DNA from: Aquificota bacterium
GTDB taxonomy: Bacteria; Aquificota; Aquificia; Aquificales; Aquificaceae
Length of the DNA stretch: 44,397 nucleotides
Direction: 5' to 3'
Assembly (NCBI GenBank): GCA_030950545.1
Contig: JAUZRJ010000081.1
Span: forward strand, 1-44,397
Shown: one piece after another, positions 16,554-25,901 of the stretch
Position numbering within the stretch: the first letter of the stretch is position 1
Layout of the letters: each line of letters opens with the position of its first letter
Notes under the pieces: generated by a model
The model's input: the letters and a program-made list of their open reading frames with translations, nothing else
Told to the model about the DNA's origin: nothing
Databases searched by the model: none
Program-made: the position numbers and the translations under genes

Positions 16554-18446
16554 ATGTTCAAGAGCTTCTTCGTCTGGATTCTGATCATAGGTGCCACGAT
16601 CGTCGCCTTTAACATCTTCGAGCAGAGACACGAGATGGCCACCAAGATCCCCCTCACAAGCTTCGTTCAGCTCCTCGAGGAGGAAAAGATCCAGGAGGCA
16701 AAGGTAAAGGGTAAAACGATAATAGCCACAACCAAGGACGGCCAGAGGGTAGAGACCGCAATACCTCCCGGCTCTACCATAGTGGACGAGATGGTGAAGA
16801 AGGGTATAAGGGTGGAGGTGGACACGGGTGATTCGGGAGCGGGCTGGCTGATAAACCTGTTCATCTCCTGGCTTCCCATACTCCTCTTCATAGGCATATG
16901 GATAGCCCTGATGAGGCAGATGAGCGGTGGAGGAGGTGCCAACGGGCCGGGAAGGGCCTTCTCCTTCGGGAAGAGCAGGGCAAAGGTCTACATAGAGGAG
17001 AAGCCCAAGGTCACCTTTGAAGACGTCGCTGGCATAGATGAGGTGAAGGAGGAGGTCAGGGAGATAATAGAGTATCTTAAGGACCCTGTAAAGTTCCAGA
17101 AGCTGGGCGGAAGACCACCCAAGGGTGTACTCCTCTACGGTGAGCCGGGCGTGGGTAAGACCCTCCTCGCCAAGGCTATAGCGGGTGAGGCTCACGTTCC
17201 CTTCATATCGGTTTCGGGCTCCGACTTTGTGGAGATGTTCGTGGGTGTGGGTGCTGCAAGGGTGAGGGACCTCTTTGAAACCGCCAAAAAGCACGCTCCC
17301 TGCATAATCTTCATAGACGAGATAGACGCGGTAGGAAGGTCAAGGGGTGTTATAAACCTCGGCGGAGGCCACGACGAGAGGGAACAGACCTTGAACCAGC
17401 TCCTCGTGGAAATGGACGGCTTCGATACCTCAGAGGGGATCATAGTGATAGCGGCGACCAACAGACCAGACATCCTGGACCCAGCCCTCCTGAGGCCTGG
17501 GCGGTTCGACAGGCAGATATTTATACCGAGGCCTGACGTTAAGGGAAGGTACGCGATCCTCAAGGTCCATGCCAAGAACAAGAAGCTGGCGGAGGACGTT
17601 GACCTGGAGCTCGTCGCCAGAGCAACACCCGGCTTTACGGGTGCGGACCTTGAGAACCTTCTCAACGAGGCAGCCCTCCTAGCGGCGAGAAAGGGTAAGG
17701 AAAAGATCTCAATGGAAGAGGTGGAGGAGGCCATAGACAGGATAACCATGGGCCTTGAGAGGAAAGGCATGGCGATATCGCCCAAGGAGAAGGAGAAGAT
17801 AGCCTACCACGAGGCGGGACATGCCCTGGTTGCCCTCATGACAGAAGACTCCGACCCCGTCCACAAGGTTTCCATAATACCCAGGGGTATGGCCCTCGGA
17901 GTTACCCAGCAACTTCCCATAGACGACAAACACCTCTACGACAGGAAGACCCTGTTCTCCAGACTGCTCGTCATGATGGGGGGAAGGGCGGCGGAAGAGG
18001 TGTTCTACGGGAAAGACGGTATAACCACCGGAGCGGAGAACGACCTCCAGAGGGCCACCGAACTCGCCTACAAGATGGTATCCATGTGGGGTATGAGCGA
18101 TAAGGTCGGACCCATAGCCATAAAGAAGGTGTCAAACCCCTTCATAGGGGGTATGACCAACAGCGTGGAGACGAGCCCGGACCTCATGAGGGAGATAGAC
18201 GAAGAGGTGAAGAAGATCCTCACGGAGGCTTACCAGACCGCCAAGAACATCATAGAGACCCACAGAGAACCTCTGAGGGCGGTCGTTAAGAAGCTCCTCG
18301 AGAAGGAGACCATAACCTGCGAGGAGTTCATAGAGGTTCTGAAGCTGTACGGTGTTGAGGTGAAGAACGGGTGCAAGAAGGAGGAGACGAAGACCTTTGA
18401 GACCAAGGAAGAGGAGTTTAAGGAGAAGAAGGAGGAGGTGGTCTGA
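16554..18446 (+). CDS. ftsH: ATP-dependent zinc metalloprotease FtsH
   Basis: Membrane AAA+ protease that degrades membrane and some soluble proteins. There are two N-terminal spans (about 6-24 and 100-121) around a small external domain; Walker A GEPGVGKT, Walker [13 protein letters not shown], the second region of homology [21 protein letters not shown], and zinc site [10 protein letters not shown]. The ORF opens at GTG 16548, but GAGG five bases before ATG 16554 favours the latter (630 aa). The C-terminal tail is Lys/Glu-rich. The stop shares bases with the leuC ATG (TGATG). Confidence 0.97.
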   Translation: MFKSFFVWILIIGATIVAFNIFEQRHEMATKIPLTSFVQLLEEEKIQEAKVKGKTIIATTKDGQRVETAIPPGSTIVDEMVKKGIRVEVDTGDSGAGWLINLFISWLPILLFIGIWIALMRQMSGGGGANGPGRAFSFGKSRAKVYIEEKPKVTFEDVAGIDEVKEEVREIIEYLKDPVKFQKLGGRPPKGVLLYGEPGVGKTLLAKAIAGEAHVPFISVSGSDFVEMFVGVGAARVRDLFETAKKHAPCIIFIDEIDAVGRSRGVINLGGGHDEREQTLNQLLVEMDGFDTSEGIIVIAATNRPDILDPALLRPGRFDRQIFIPRPDVKGRYAILKVHAKNKKLAEDVDLELVARATPGFTGADLENLLNEAALLAARKGKEKISMEEVEEAIDRITMGLERKGMAISPKEKEKIAYHEAGHALVALMTEDSDPVHKVSIIPRGMALGVTQQLPIDDKHLYDRKTLFSRLLVMMGGRAAEEVFYGKDGITTGAENDLQRATELAYKMVSMWGMSDKVGPIAIKKVSNPFIGGMTNSVETSPDLMREIDEEVKKILTEAYQTAKNIIETHREPLRAVVKKLLEKETITCEEFIEVLKLYGVEVKNGCKKEETKTFETKEEEFKEKKEEVV

Positions 18447-19744
18447 TGGGTATGACTATAACCGAGAAGATCCTCGCGGATCATGCGGGGAAGAAGGAGG
18501 TCAGGCCGGGTGACCTCATAACCGCTAAGATAGACCTCGCGATGGCCAACGACGTCACCGCCCCCTTGGCCATAAAGATCCTCGAAAAGTACGGCATAGA
18601 CAGGGTCTTTGACCCGGAAAAGATAGCCCTTGTTCTCTCCCACTTCGTTCCGGCCAAGGACATAAAGTCCGCGGAGCAGGCGAAGATAGTGAGGGACTTT
18701 GCCAAGAGGCACAGGATAAGGTGGTTCTTCGAAGAGGGAGAAGGTATAGAGCACACGATCCTGCCCGAGGAGGGGATAGTTGTCCCCGGAGACCTGGTGG
18801 TGGGTGCGGACTCCCACACCTGCACCTACGGGGGTATAGGCGCCTTCGCAACCGGAGTGGGCTCCACGGACATAGCATACGCCATGGCGACGGGAGAGAT
18901 ATGGCTGAAGGTTCCCGAGTCCATGAAGTTCATATTCTACGGAAAACTTAAACCCTGGGTAACGGGTAAGGACCTCATACTTCACACCATAGGTCAGATA
19001 GGGGTCGACGGCGCACTCTACAGGGCGATGGAGTTCGAGGGAGAGACCATAAAGGAGCTTTCCATAGACCAGAGGCTCACCATAACCAACATGGCTATAG
19101 AGGCAGGAGGAAAGAGCGGGATAATAGCTCCTGATGAGAAGACCTTAGAGTACGTGAAAGCGAGGGCTAAAAAGGAGTGGAAGGTTTACACCTCGGACCC
19201 CGATGCGGAGTACCACTCCGTTTACGAGTGGGATGCGGGTAAGATAGAACCCCTCGTCGCCTGGCCATACCTTCCTTCGAACGTTCACCCTGTGTCCGAA
19301 TCCACCCACATAAGCGTAGACCAGGCCTTCATAGGCTCCTGCACCAACGGAAGGCTTGAGGACCTCAGGCTCGCCGCCAAGGTCTTTGAGTCTGCTTTGA
19401 AGCAGGGGAAGAAGGTACACCCCTATGTGAGGTGCATAGTCATACCCGCCTCCAAGAAGGTTTACATGCGGGCCATGAGGGAAGGGCTTATAGACATATT
19501 TATGGAAGCGGGGTGTGTGGTCTCCACCTCCACCTGCGGACCCTGTCTGGGAGGACACATGGGGGTTCTGGCGGAAGGGGAGAGGTGCATATCCACCTCA
19601 AACAGGAACTTTCCCGGAAGGATGGGACACCCGAAGGCGGAGGCGTATCTGGCCAATCCCGCGGTGGTCGCAGCGAGCGCGGTCCTCGGGAGGATAGCCC
19701 ATCCGGAAGAGGTTGTGAAGGCTGAGGAGCTGGTGGGGGCTTAG
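18446..19744 (+). CDS. leuC: 3-isopropylmalate dehydratase large subunit
   Basis: Aconitase-family [4Fe-4S] enzyme of leucine biosynthesis, working with LeuD (not in the window). GADSHTCTYGGIGAFATGVGSTD, GSCTNGRLEDL and TCGPCLGGHMG carry the active-site and cluster cysteines. At 432 aa it belongs to the shorter archaeal-type LeuC/homoaconitase-like branch, so citramalate or homoaconitate substrates cannot be excluded. It overlaps ftsH by one base and ends overlapping the convergent cytochrome gene by 4 bp. Confidence 0.92.
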   Translation: MGMTITEKILADHAGKKEVRPGDLITAKIDLAMANDVTAPLAIKILEKYGIDRVFDPEKIALVLSHFVPAKDIKSAEQAKIVRDFAKRHRIRWFFEEGEGIEHTILPEEGIVVPGDLVVGADSHTCTYGGIGAFATGVGSTDIAYAMATGEIWLKVPESMKFIFYGKLKPWVTGKDLILHTIGQIGVDGALYRAMEFEGETIKELSIDQRLTITNMAIEAGGKSGIIAPDEKTLEYVKARAKKEWKVYTSDPDAEYHSVYEWDAGKIEPLVAWPYLPSNVHPVSESTHISVDQAFIGSCTNGRLEDLRLAAKVFESALKQGKKVHPYVRCIVIPASKKVYMRAMREGLIDIFMEAGCVVSTSTCGPCLGGHMGVLAEGERCISTSNRNFPGRMGHPKAEAYLANPAVVAASAVLGRIAHPEEVVKAEELVGA

Positions 19745-20070
19745 AAGGTCTCAAAGAGCCACTCCGCAACCCTTTCCTTCTCCTTCTCGCTCATACTCCT
19801 CCCGACAGGGGGCATCACACCGAAGACCATGTAGGTCATAGGCATGCACACCCCCTTATCGGGGGAAGGTTTGGTTATGTAGTCCTTTACAAACCTAACA
19901 AATTCTTCCCTTTTCGGATAAAAGAGCTTGACCCTGTAGGCGACCATGCTCATGGGCGGAGCCTTCAGGGGAGGAGGGTATAAGGAGTGGCAGGAGGAGC
20001 AGTATCTTTTGTAGACCTCGAAGCCCTCAGCACCAAACACGAAGAAGGGCATAAGCAGTAGAGCGAGCAT
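19741..20070 (-). CDS. Small secreted c-type cytochrome
   Basis: 109 aa. Signal peptide MLALLLMPFFVFG, then a single haem site CSSCH at residues 24-28 and a likely distal Met near MPPVGRSM. A further cysteine (GVCMPM) lies in the middle. It would be periplasmic and act as an electron carrier; the partner is unknown. Its ATG lies 17 bp from the divergent mtnP start. There is no Shine-Dalgarno, and TAAATT ends 6 nt before the ATG. Confidence 0.85.
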   Translation of the reverse strand: MLALLLMPFFVFGAEGFEVYKRYCSSCHSLYPPPLKAPPMSMVAYRVKLFYPKREEFVRFVKDYITKPSPDKGVCMPMTYMVFGVMPPVGRSMSEKEKERVAEWLFETF

Positions 20071-20094
20071 ATAATTAATTTACTCCGATGCTCG
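20064..20094. promoter_or_regulatory. Symmetric divergent promoter region, cytochrome c / mtnP
   Basis: Only 17 bp separate two oppositely directed ATGs. The arms CGAGCAT and ATGCTCG, which include both start codons, are a perfect inverted repeat around an AT-rich centre. On the plus strand TATAAT (20070-20075) serves mtnP; on the minus strand TAAATT serves the cytochrome. The symmetry may simply reflect two proteins that both start Met-Leu-Ala/Gly. Confidence 0.5.
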
Positions 20095-20921
20095 GAATAA
20101 TAGGAGGAAGCGGTCTTTACTCCTTAGAGGGCGTAAGGATCGTGGACGAGGTCTTCCCCGAGACCCCCTTCGGCGAACCTTCATCACCCCTCACCGTTGC
20201 GGAGGTGGAGGGCAGGCGGGTGGTCTTTCTTGCGAGGCACGGGAAGGACCACTCCTTACCGCCACATCTGGTCCCTTACAGGGCGAACCTGTGGGCTATG
20301 AGGGAGCTGGGTGTTGAGAGGGTCCTGGGTGTCTCCGCGGTCGGCGGTATAAACAGAGACCTAATGCCCGGGGACCTCTTCATACCCACAAGTTTTATCG
20401 ACCTCACCAGAAGCAGGGAGAGGACCTTCTACGAGGGAAGGTTCTCAAAGAAGGTGGAGGGTGAGGACAGGGTGGCGAGGCTCATGAGGGAGGGTAAGGT
20501 CGTCCACGTTGACGTCTCCGACCCTTACTGCCCCGAGATGAGGAACACCCTGGACAGGATCCTGAGGGACCTTTCGCTGAGGTACGTTCACGGTGGAGTG
20601 TACGTCTGCACTGAGGGACCAAGGTTCGAGACCACAGCGGAGATACGTATGATAGATAAGCTGGGCGGTGATGTGGTCGGCATGACGGGTGTACCCGAGG
20701 TGGTCCTGGCGAAAGAGCTCCGGATGTGCTACGCATCTCTCTGCGTTGTGTCGAACCCGGCAGCGGGCATATCGGAGAACAGACTGACGAGCGAGGAAGT
20801 CCTGGAGATGATGGCGGAGAAGGAGGAGGATATAAGAAGGGTTGTCCTGGAGTTCGTGAGGAGAGTTCCACAGAGCAGGTCCTGCCCGTGTCCCGGCTCC
20901 CTGGAGGGGGCGGAGGTTTGA
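20088..20921 (+). CDS. mtnP: MtnP-family nucleoside phosphorylase (methylthioadenosine, methylthioinosine or 6-oxopurine)
   Basis: Cleaves the glycosidic bond of a purine nucleoside with phosphate. [36 protein letters not shown] and [16 protein letters not shown] are the family motifs. Where methylthioadenosine enzymes usually have a TDYD-like acidic base contact, this one has [13 protein letters not shown]. The Asn recalls 6-oxopurine phosphorylases, so methylthioinosine or inosine/guanosine may be preferred. The C-terminus has a CPC pair as in disulfide-stabilised archaeal homologues. Start ATG with TATAAT 12 nt upstream and no Shine-Dalgarno. Confidence 0.88.
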   Translation: MLGIIGGSGLYSLEGVRIVDEVFPETPFGEPSSPLTVAEVEGRRVVFLARHGKDHSLPPHLVPYRANLWAMRELGVERVLGVSAVGGINRDLMPGDLFIPTSFIDLTRSRERTFYEGRFSKKVEGEDRVARLMREGKVVHVDVSDPYCPEMRNTLDRILRDLSLRYVHGGVYVCTEGPRFETTAEIRMIDKLGGDVVGMTGVPEVVLAKELRMCYASLCVVSNPAAGISENRLTSEEVLEMMAEKEEDIRRVVLEFVRRVPQSRSCPCPGSLEGAEV

Positions 20922-21223
20922 GTCTTCAGGAGCTGAACTTTCCGGAGTCCGTAAGGACCGCTGGGCTCGGCGGTGCGGTGGGCTTCTTGGTGGGGTTCAC
21001 CTTGAAGAGGGCCTTCAGGATGTTCATCGTCTTTCTGGGCATATACCTTCTCTCACTCCTCTGGCTCTCCGACCTCGGGCTGATAGCGGTAAGGTGGTCC
21101 GAGATGGACAGGTTTCTGGGGGAGGTCCTGACATCCATTTCCGAGCTTGCGGGCTGGCTGGTCAGAACCCTTCCCTTTACGGGGAGCTTCCTAGCGGGGT
21201 TCCTGCTGGGTCTGAAATTATAA
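20918..21223 (+). CDS. FUN14-domain membrane protein
   Basis: About 101 aa from TTG 20918, which overlaps the mtnP stop as TTGA behind GGAGG. Glycine-zipper hydrophobic helices ([35 protein letters not shown] and [16 protein letters not shown]) flank a short amphipathic middle; this pattern is the FUN14 family, small membrane proteins of unknown bacterial role. The ORF track starts it far upstream at 20726, inside mtnP. That start is not credible. The stop codon overlaps the TATAAT of leuT. Confidence 0.75.
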   Translation: MSLQELNFPESVRTAGLGGAVGFLVGFTLKRAFRMFIVFLGIYLLSLLWLSDLGLIAVRWSEMDRFLGEVLTSISELAGWLVRTLPFTGSFLAGFLLGLKL

Positions 21224-21224
21224 T
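21219..21224 (+). promoter_or_regulatory. leuT -10 box
   Basis: TATAAT overlaps the FUN14 stop codon, 10 nt before the leuT ATG. There is no Shine-Dalgarno and no convincing -35. Confidence 0.5.
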
Positions 21225-21234
21225 ATTGACCATC

Positions 21235-22764
21235 ATGAAGAGGGAGCTGTGGGCTACCAGAATAGGCCTTATCCTCGCCATGGCGGGGAACGCGATAGGC
21301 CTCGGGAACTTCCTCAGGTTCCCCGTCCAGGCTGCGGAGAACGGAGGGGGAGCCTTCATGATTCCCTACATAATCGCCTTCCTGATTATAGGCATACCTC
21401 TCATGTGGATAGAGTGGGCTATAGGTAGGTACGGGGGCTCCAAGGGCCACGGTACTACACCCGCCATATTTTACCTCCTGTGGAGGAACAGGTTCGCGAA
21501 AGTTATAGGGGTCTTCGGCCTCTGGATACCCCTTGTCGTGATCATCTACTACATATACATAGAGTCCTGGACCCTGGGCTTCGCGATCAAGTTCTTGCTT
21601 AACCTGGTTCCACAGGCTTCCCCCGAGGTGGAGGATCCCGAGACCTATCTGAGACCTTTCAAGGAGTTTCTCACCGAGTACAAGGGTTCAGGAGATGAGT
21701 TCCTGAGACCCTCCCTTTACGCCTATTTTGTATTTCTCCTCACCATGGCCATAAACGTCGCCATACTGATAAGGGGTGTGTCGAGGGGTATAGAGGCCTT
21801 TGCCAAGGTCGCCATGCCCACACTCTTCATCCTTGCGGTGGTCCTGGTAGTCAGGGTGTTCCTCCTTGAGACCCCCAGAGGGAGCGCTATCGAGGGTCTT
21901 AACTTCCTGTGGACGCCTGACCTCTCGAAGCTGACGGACCCGGGCGTGTGGATAGCTGCGTCCGGACAGATATTCTTCACCCTGAGTCTTGGCTTCGGGG
22001 CCATAATAACCTACGCATCTTACATAAGAAAGGACCAGGACGTTACCCTCAGCGGTCTTACCGCCTCAACCCTGAACGAGACCGCGGAGGTCATTCTGGG
22101 AGGTTCCCTGGCGATACCTGCGGCTGTAGCCTTCTTCGGTGTTGCGAACGCGGTCGCCATAGCCCAGGCGGGTGCCTTTGACCTGGGCTTCATAAGCCTT
22201 CCCGCCATCTTCGTTAACATGCCCGCGGGAAACTTCTTGGGCTTTATGTGGTTCTTCCTGCTTTTCTTTGCGGGACTCACCTCCTCCATAGCCCTCATGC
22301 AACCGCTCATAGCCTTTTTTGAGGACGAGTTCGGTCTCTCGAGGAAAAACGCGGTTCTGATGACCGCGGGGATAGTCTTCTTCAGCGCTCACCTCGTTAT
22401 ATTCCTGAGCGGTTCCCTCGATGAGATGGACTTCTGGGCGGGGACCATAGGGGTTGTGTTCTTCGGCCTTCTGGAGATAATCCTGTTTTTGTGGATCTTC
22501 GGGGGTGAGAGGGCGTGGGAGGAGATAAACAGGGGAGGGATCATCAGGATACCCAGGGTCTACTACTACGTGATGAGGTATGTGACTCCCGTTTTCCTCA
22601 CAGCCCTTCTCGTAACCTGGGCGAGGGAGTACATACCTAAGATCCTGGCGGAGACCCACTGGACCGTTTGGGTTACAAGGTTCTTCCTGATAGGTCTGTT
22701 CCTGTTCCTCACGCTCCTCGTGTTCATAGCAGAGAAGAAGAAGGCAAAGGAGGTTGAAGGTTGA
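21235..22764 (+). CDS. leuT: LeuT-type Na+-dependent amino acid transporter
   Basis: Neurotransmitter:sodium symporter family, very close over its whole length to A. aeolicus LeuT as I recall it. It has 12 membrane segments. Broken TM1 [15 protein letters not shown]3 YYIYIES, TM6 [12 protein letters not shown] and TM8 LTSSIALMQ carry the leucine and two sodium sites. The Glu of NETAEV that replaces chloride in LeuT is kept. LeuT Ile359 in the substrate pocket is Leu here. It should import hydrophobic amino acids with Na+. ATG 21235 matches the LeuT start; the ORF's earlier ATG (21094) lies inside the FUN14 gene and is rejected. 509 aa. Confidence 0.96.
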   Translation: MKRELWATRIGLILAMAGNAIGLGNFLRFPVQAAENGGGAFMIPYIIAFLIIGIPLMWIEWAIGRYGGSKGHGTTPAIFYLLWRNRFAKVIGVFGLWIPLVVIIYYIYIESWTLGFAIKFLLNLVPQASPEVEDPETYLRPFKEFLTEYKGSGDEFLRPSLYAYFVFLLTMAINVAILIRGVSRGIEAFAKVAMPTLFILAVVLVVRVFLLETPRGSAIEGLNFLWTPDLSKLTDPGVWIAASGQIFFTLSLGFGAIITYASYIRKDQDVTLSGLTASTLNETAEVILGGSLAIPAAVAFFGVANAVAIAQAGAFDLGFISLPAIFVNMPAGNFLGFMWFFLLFFAGLTSSIALMQPLIAFFEDEFGLSRKNAVLMTAGIVFFSAHLVIFLSGSLDEMDFWAGTIGVVFFGLLEIILFLWIFGGERAWEEINRGGIIRIPRVYYYVMRYVTPVFLTALLVTWAREYIPKILAETHWTVWVTRFFLIGLFLFLTLLVFIAEKKKAKEVEG

Positions 22765-23171
22765 ACAGGGTTATGATATTCCTGCTATCCTTTTACTTCG
22801 GTCTCGGGACCTTCTTCAGCTTCGTAGTGGCTCCCACCCTCTTCAGGGTTCTGGAAAGACAGCAGGCGGGGGCTGTGGTTGAGAAGGTCTTCCCTGTATA
22901 TTTCGGAATAGGTCTCGGAGCTGTGGGCATATCACTGCTTCTCGGGATAACCTCCAAGATGAGCAAGTTTCTGAACCTCCTGCTCCTTCTTAACCTTCTT
23001 GTCCTGATCGCCCTTGAGTTTTACGTCCTGCCGAAAGCCCACACCCTGAAGATCGCGGGTTCTCCTGAGTTCATGAAGTACCACCTTATATCGGTTATAA
23101 TGAGCACGGTCTCCCTGTTCTTCACCTTCGGAGCTATAGTTTACCTTATAGTCAGGGATGGTCGTCCTTAG
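22761..23171 (+). CDS. DUF4149 / TMEM205-like membrane protein
   Basis: 136 aa with four predicted spans. The N-terminal [22 protein letters not shown], with an aromatic-rich span followed by a Pro-Thr-Leu-Phe turn, and the later [14 protein letters not shown] are typical of DUF4149. Function unknown. The TTG start overlaps the leuT stop (TTGA) with AGGAGG 7 nt upstream, so it is translationally coupled; ATG 22773 is an alternative. Confidence 0.75.
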   Translation: MNRVMIFLLSFYFGLGTFFSFVVAPTLFRVLERQQAGAVVEKVFPVYFGIGLGAVGISLLLGITSKMSKFLNLLLLLNLLVLIALEFYVLPKAHTLKIAGSPEFMKYHLISVIMSTVSLFFTFGAIVYLIVRDGRP

Positions 23172-23532
23172 GCTCTCCCAGATCCCGGTTCCCAAAACGA
23201 ACAGGTATATAAGGAGAAAGGGGGGTAAGGTGTTCAAGCCACCGAGGGTGAAAAACTGGGAGGTGAGGGCCCTCTGGGAGATAAGACAGCAGTACAGGGG
23301 AGACCCGATAGAGGATAAGGTCTCTATCGATATAACCCTCACACTCCCGAACCGCAGGAAGAGGGACATAGACAACATGCTCAAGAGCCTGTGGGACGTC
23401 CTTGAGAAGGCGGGCGTCATAAAGAACGACAACCTGATCTACGAGGTGAGGACCGTAAAGAGGGTGGTGAGGGGAAAAGAGGGTGTGGAGATAAAGATAA
23501 GGGAGTTCAAGGATCCTGAAGGTAGTTCCTGA
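23158..23532 (+). CDS. rusA: RusA-family Holliday junction resolvase
   Basis: 124 aa. LPNRRKRDIDNMLKSLWDVLEKAGVIKNDNLI contains the clustered aspartates and lysine that bind metal and DNA in RusA. RusA is mostly a prophage enzyme in E. coli, but a chromosomal copy is known in Aquifex (recollection). No phage genes surround it here, and it sits in an ordinary overlapping gene string (14 nt into the DUF4149 gene). The 3' end overlaps the convergent miaA by 26 bp. Confidence 0.88.
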   Translation: MVVLRLSQIPVPKTNRYIRRKGGKVFKPPRVKNWEVRALWEIRQQYRGDPIEDKVSIDITLTLPNRRKRDIDNMLKSLWDVLEKAGVIKNDNLIYEVRTVKRVVRGKEGVEIKIREFKDPEGSS

Positions 23533-24421
23533 CTATAAGCTCAACCGCCCCTTCCCTCCCTAACCTGTCCAGGTCCACCTCTGTCCAGCCCTGCTTCCTG
23601 AACCACCTTATCTGCCTTCTGGCGTACTCTCTCGTGTTTCTGACAGCTTCCTTAAAGGCTTCTTCAAAACTCACCTTCCCCTCAAGGTAGGGTATGAACT
23701 CCTTGTAGTTGATCGCCTGGGGCGAGGTGAGAAAGCTCTTAAAGCCCCTATTCAGAAGCCCTCTTATCTCATCCAGGAGGCCTCTTTCTATCATGGACCT
23801 TAGTCTTTCCTCTATCCTTTTAGATAGACTTTCCCAGCTTCTCATCAGTACAAAGCCTGCAAAACTCAGCCTCGGCCTTTCCCACCTGTGGAAGCTGGAG
23901 AAGGGCTTTCCAGTAGCTATAAAGACCTCAAGGGCTCTGACTATCCTCCTGAGGTCGTTAGGGTGTATCTTCCTCGCGTAAACCGGGTCCACGACCCTCA
24001 GCCTCTCGTAAAGGTACCCGCTTCCTTTTCTCTCCGCCACCGCGTAAAGCCTCCTCCTGAGCTTCCAGTCGGGCTCGGGTGTCTCCTCTATGCCGTAGAG
24101 GAGAGCCTGCAGGTAGAGATAGGTTCCCCCTACCACGAGCGGGACCTTTCCCCTTCCCGTTATGTCCTCAATAGCTTTAAGAGCCTTTTCCTCAAAGATC
24201 TTCGCGTCAAAGTAGTCTCCGGGATCTACGACGTCTATGAGATGGTGCCTTACCTTCTCCATGCACTCGAGAGGTTTGGCTGTGCCTATGTCCATGCCCC
24301 TGTAAACGGTCATCGAGTCAGCGCTCACTATCTCGCCCCCGAGCTTCTGTGCTATCTGGCAGGCGGTTTCCGACTTTCCCACAGCGGTGGGACCACCTAT
24401 GACGAGGAGCTTCCTCCGCAT
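23507..24421 (-). CDS. miaA: tRNA dimethylallyltransferase
   Basis: Adds dimethylallyl to A37 of tRNAs reading UNN codons. P-loop VIGGPTAVGKSETA, SADSMTVYRGMDIGTAKP, LVVGGTYLYLQALLYG and the C-terminal NTREYARRQIRWFRKQ are diagnostic. Start ATG 24421 (304 aa). The ORF track's N-terminal 33 residues (GRGDLNPRPSAPKADALPPELRP) are antisense tRNA-Pro and are excluded. The ATG lies 17 bp from the tRNA-Pro gene, so the two diverge from one small AT-rich gap. Confidence 0.95.
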   Translation of the reverse strand: MRRKLLVIGGPTAVGKSETACQIAQKLGGEIVSADSMTVYRGMDIGTAKPLECMEKVRHHLIDVVDPGDYFDAKIFEEKALKAIEDITGRGKVPLVVGGTYLYLQALLYGIEETPEPDWKLRRRLYAVAERKGSGYLYERLRVVDPVYARKIHPNDLRRIVRALEVFIATGKPFSSFHRWERPRLSFAGFVLMRSWESLSKRIEERLRSMIERGLLDEIRGLLNRGFKSFLTSPQAINYKEFIPYLEGKVSFEEAFKEAVRNTREYARRQIRWFRKQGWTEVDLDRLGREGAVELIVRNYLQDP

Positions 24422-24438
24422 ACTAAAATAATTATTGA

Positions 24439-24511
24439 CGGGGCGTAGCTCAGGTGGCAGAGCGTCGGCTTTGGGAGCCGAAGGTCGGGGGTTCAAGTCC
24501 CCCCGCCCCGA
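24439..24511 (+). tRNA. tRNA-Pro(UGG)
   Basis: Acceptor CGGGGCG/CGCCCCG, anticodon loop TTTGGGA giving UGG, T loop GTTCAAGTC, discriminator A. CCA is not encoded. The discriminator base also begins the AGGGG ribosome-binding site of the protease gene, whose ATG is only 10 nt away, so the two are almost certainly one transcript. TAAAAT at 24424-24429 is a plausible -10. Confidence 0.96.
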
Positions 24512-24521
24512 GGGGAACACA

Positions 24522-25781
24522 ATGAGGAAGTTTCTTCTCTCCGTTCTGGTCCTGCTGTTGTCCTGTGCCCCTCTTTCAGAGACAATACAGCACGCTATCC
24601 TTCCTCCTGAGGAAGAGATAAGGATAGGGAGAAGCTACGTACCTTACGCGATAGCGGAGAACGAGGGTCTGTACCCGGACCCGCAAGTTCAGGAGTACGT
24701 GAGATCACTGGGAGAAAAACTCTCTAAGCTCTCGCCCAGAAAGGTTCCCTACAGGTTCTACGTGGTGAACTCTTCGGTCCAGAACGCCTTCGCCCTTCCC
24801 GGCGGCCCTGTCTTCATAACGAGGGGCCTGCTCCTCATGCTGGAAAACGAGAGTGAGCTGGCGAGCGTCTTGGGACACGAGATAGGCCACATAGGCAGGA
24901 GGCACCACGCAAGATACCTGGAGAAGGTGCTCGGCCTTTCCCTGCTTCTCCGGGTAACCGCGGTTTTAGTTGGAGACAGGGGTGCGAGCTCGCAGATCCT
25001 CCTTCAGGTGGCTAATATAGGAGCGAATCTCCTTGCCCTTAAGTTCAGCAGGGACCAGGAAAGGGAGGCGGACGCCTTCGGCGTTGGTCTCGTTGCAAAG
25101 GCGGGTTACGACCCAAAGGGTTTTGTTGGTCTTTTCGAGAAGTTCAGGAAGATCCAGAAGGAAAGACCTCCCGCCTGGCTCTCCACCCACCCGCTTCCCG
25201 AGGAGAGGATAAGAAACGTCTCACGGATGATAGCGAATTACAGAAAGCCCGGCATGAGGGTTGACTCCGCTGAGTTCAGGAAGGTAAAGGAGAAGATCCT
25301 CTCGACCAAGAGGTCTTTTGACCTGTACGAAGAGGGAAAAAGACTCTTCAGGGAGGGTAAAAAGGACCTTGCCCTTGAGAAGTTCAGAAAGTCCCTGGAG
25401 GTCTTTGAGAGAAACCAGATGGCCCACATCTACATAGCGGTGATCCTGACAGACAGGGGAAGACACAAAGAGGCGCTGAAGCACGCAACGGAGGCGGTGA
25501 GGATAGACCCTGACCTTCTCTGGGCGAGGTTTGTAAGAGGGGTAGTACTTTTCAACACAGGGTCTTACAGAGAAAGCCTGAAAGAGCTTGAGAGGGCAAG
25601 ACAGCTCGTTCCCGCCTTTCCGGATACTTACTACTACCTCGGCAGGAACCTGGAAGCTCTGGGGAGGCTGAAAGAGGCCCTCAAAAATTACGAGAGAGCT
25701 TTGAGCCTCGCAAGGGGTGATGAGCCCTGGTTGGGGGATGCGAGGGAAAGGTATGAGAGGTTGAGGAGATACGTCTGGTAG
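24522..25781 (+). CDS. M48 metalloprotease lipoprotein with C-terminal TPRs (BepA-like)
   Basis: The signal peptide ends in lipobox LLSC (Cys15 counted from ATG 24522). The zinc site is [14 protein letters not shown] (119-123), with the third ligand in [19 protein letters not shown]. The C-terminal third contains at least three TPRs ([57 protein letters not shown]). This is the layout of BepA, the periplasmic protease-chaperone for outer-membrane proteins and LPS machinery; BamA lies just downstream. The ORF's first 29 residues are tRNA sequence and are excluded. Periplasmic, anchored by lipid; 419 aa. Confidence 0.9.
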   Translation: MRKFLLSVLVLLLSCAPLSETIQHAILPPEEEIRIGRSYVPYAIAENEGLYPDPQVQEYVRSLGEKLSKLSPRKVPYRFYVVNSSVQNAFALPGGPVFITRGLLLMLENESELASVLGHEIGHIGRRHHARYLEKVLGLSLLLRVTAVLVGDRGASSQILLQVANIGANLLALKFSRDQEREADAFGVGLVAKAGYDPKGFVGLFEKFRKIQKERPPAWLSTHPLPEERIRNVSRMIANYRKPGMRVDSAEFRKVKEKILSTKRSFDLYEEGKRLFREGKKDLALEKFRKSLEVFERNQMAHIYIAVILTDRGRHKEALKHATEAVRIDPDLLWARFVRGVVLFNTGSYRESLKELERARQLVPAFPDTYYYLGRNLEALGRLKEALKNYERALSLARGDEPWLGDARERYERLRRYVW

Positions 25782-25803
25782 CCTAAAATATAAAACTCGG
25801 AAA

Positions 25804-25880
25804 GGGCCCGTAGCTCAGCTGGATAGAGCAGGGGATTTCTAATCCCCGGGTCGGGGGTTCGAGTCCCTCCGGGCCCGCCA
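25804..25880 (+). tRNA. tRNA-Arg(UCU)
   Basis: Acceptor GGGCCCG/CGGGCCC, anticodon loop TTTCTAA giving UCU, discriminator G and encoded CCA. It reads AGA/AGG. It sits between the BepA-like gene and bamA, 21 nt before the bamA ATG. The antisense ORF with [26 protein letters not shown] is an artefact. Confidence 0.97.
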
Positions 25881-25901
25881 CCCTTATATACTTCTTTGTT
25901 A

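Noticed and set aside
23158-23532. rusA as a sign of a prophage
   Set aside because: No integrase, capsid, lysis or repressor genes nearby, and it overlaps ordinary chromosomal genes on both sides.
24422-24521. N-terminal extensions of miaA and the M48 protease through tRNA-Pro
   Set aside because: These stretches are antisense and sense tRNA sequence. Family-consistent starts lie just outside the tRNA, with an AGGGG site for the protease.
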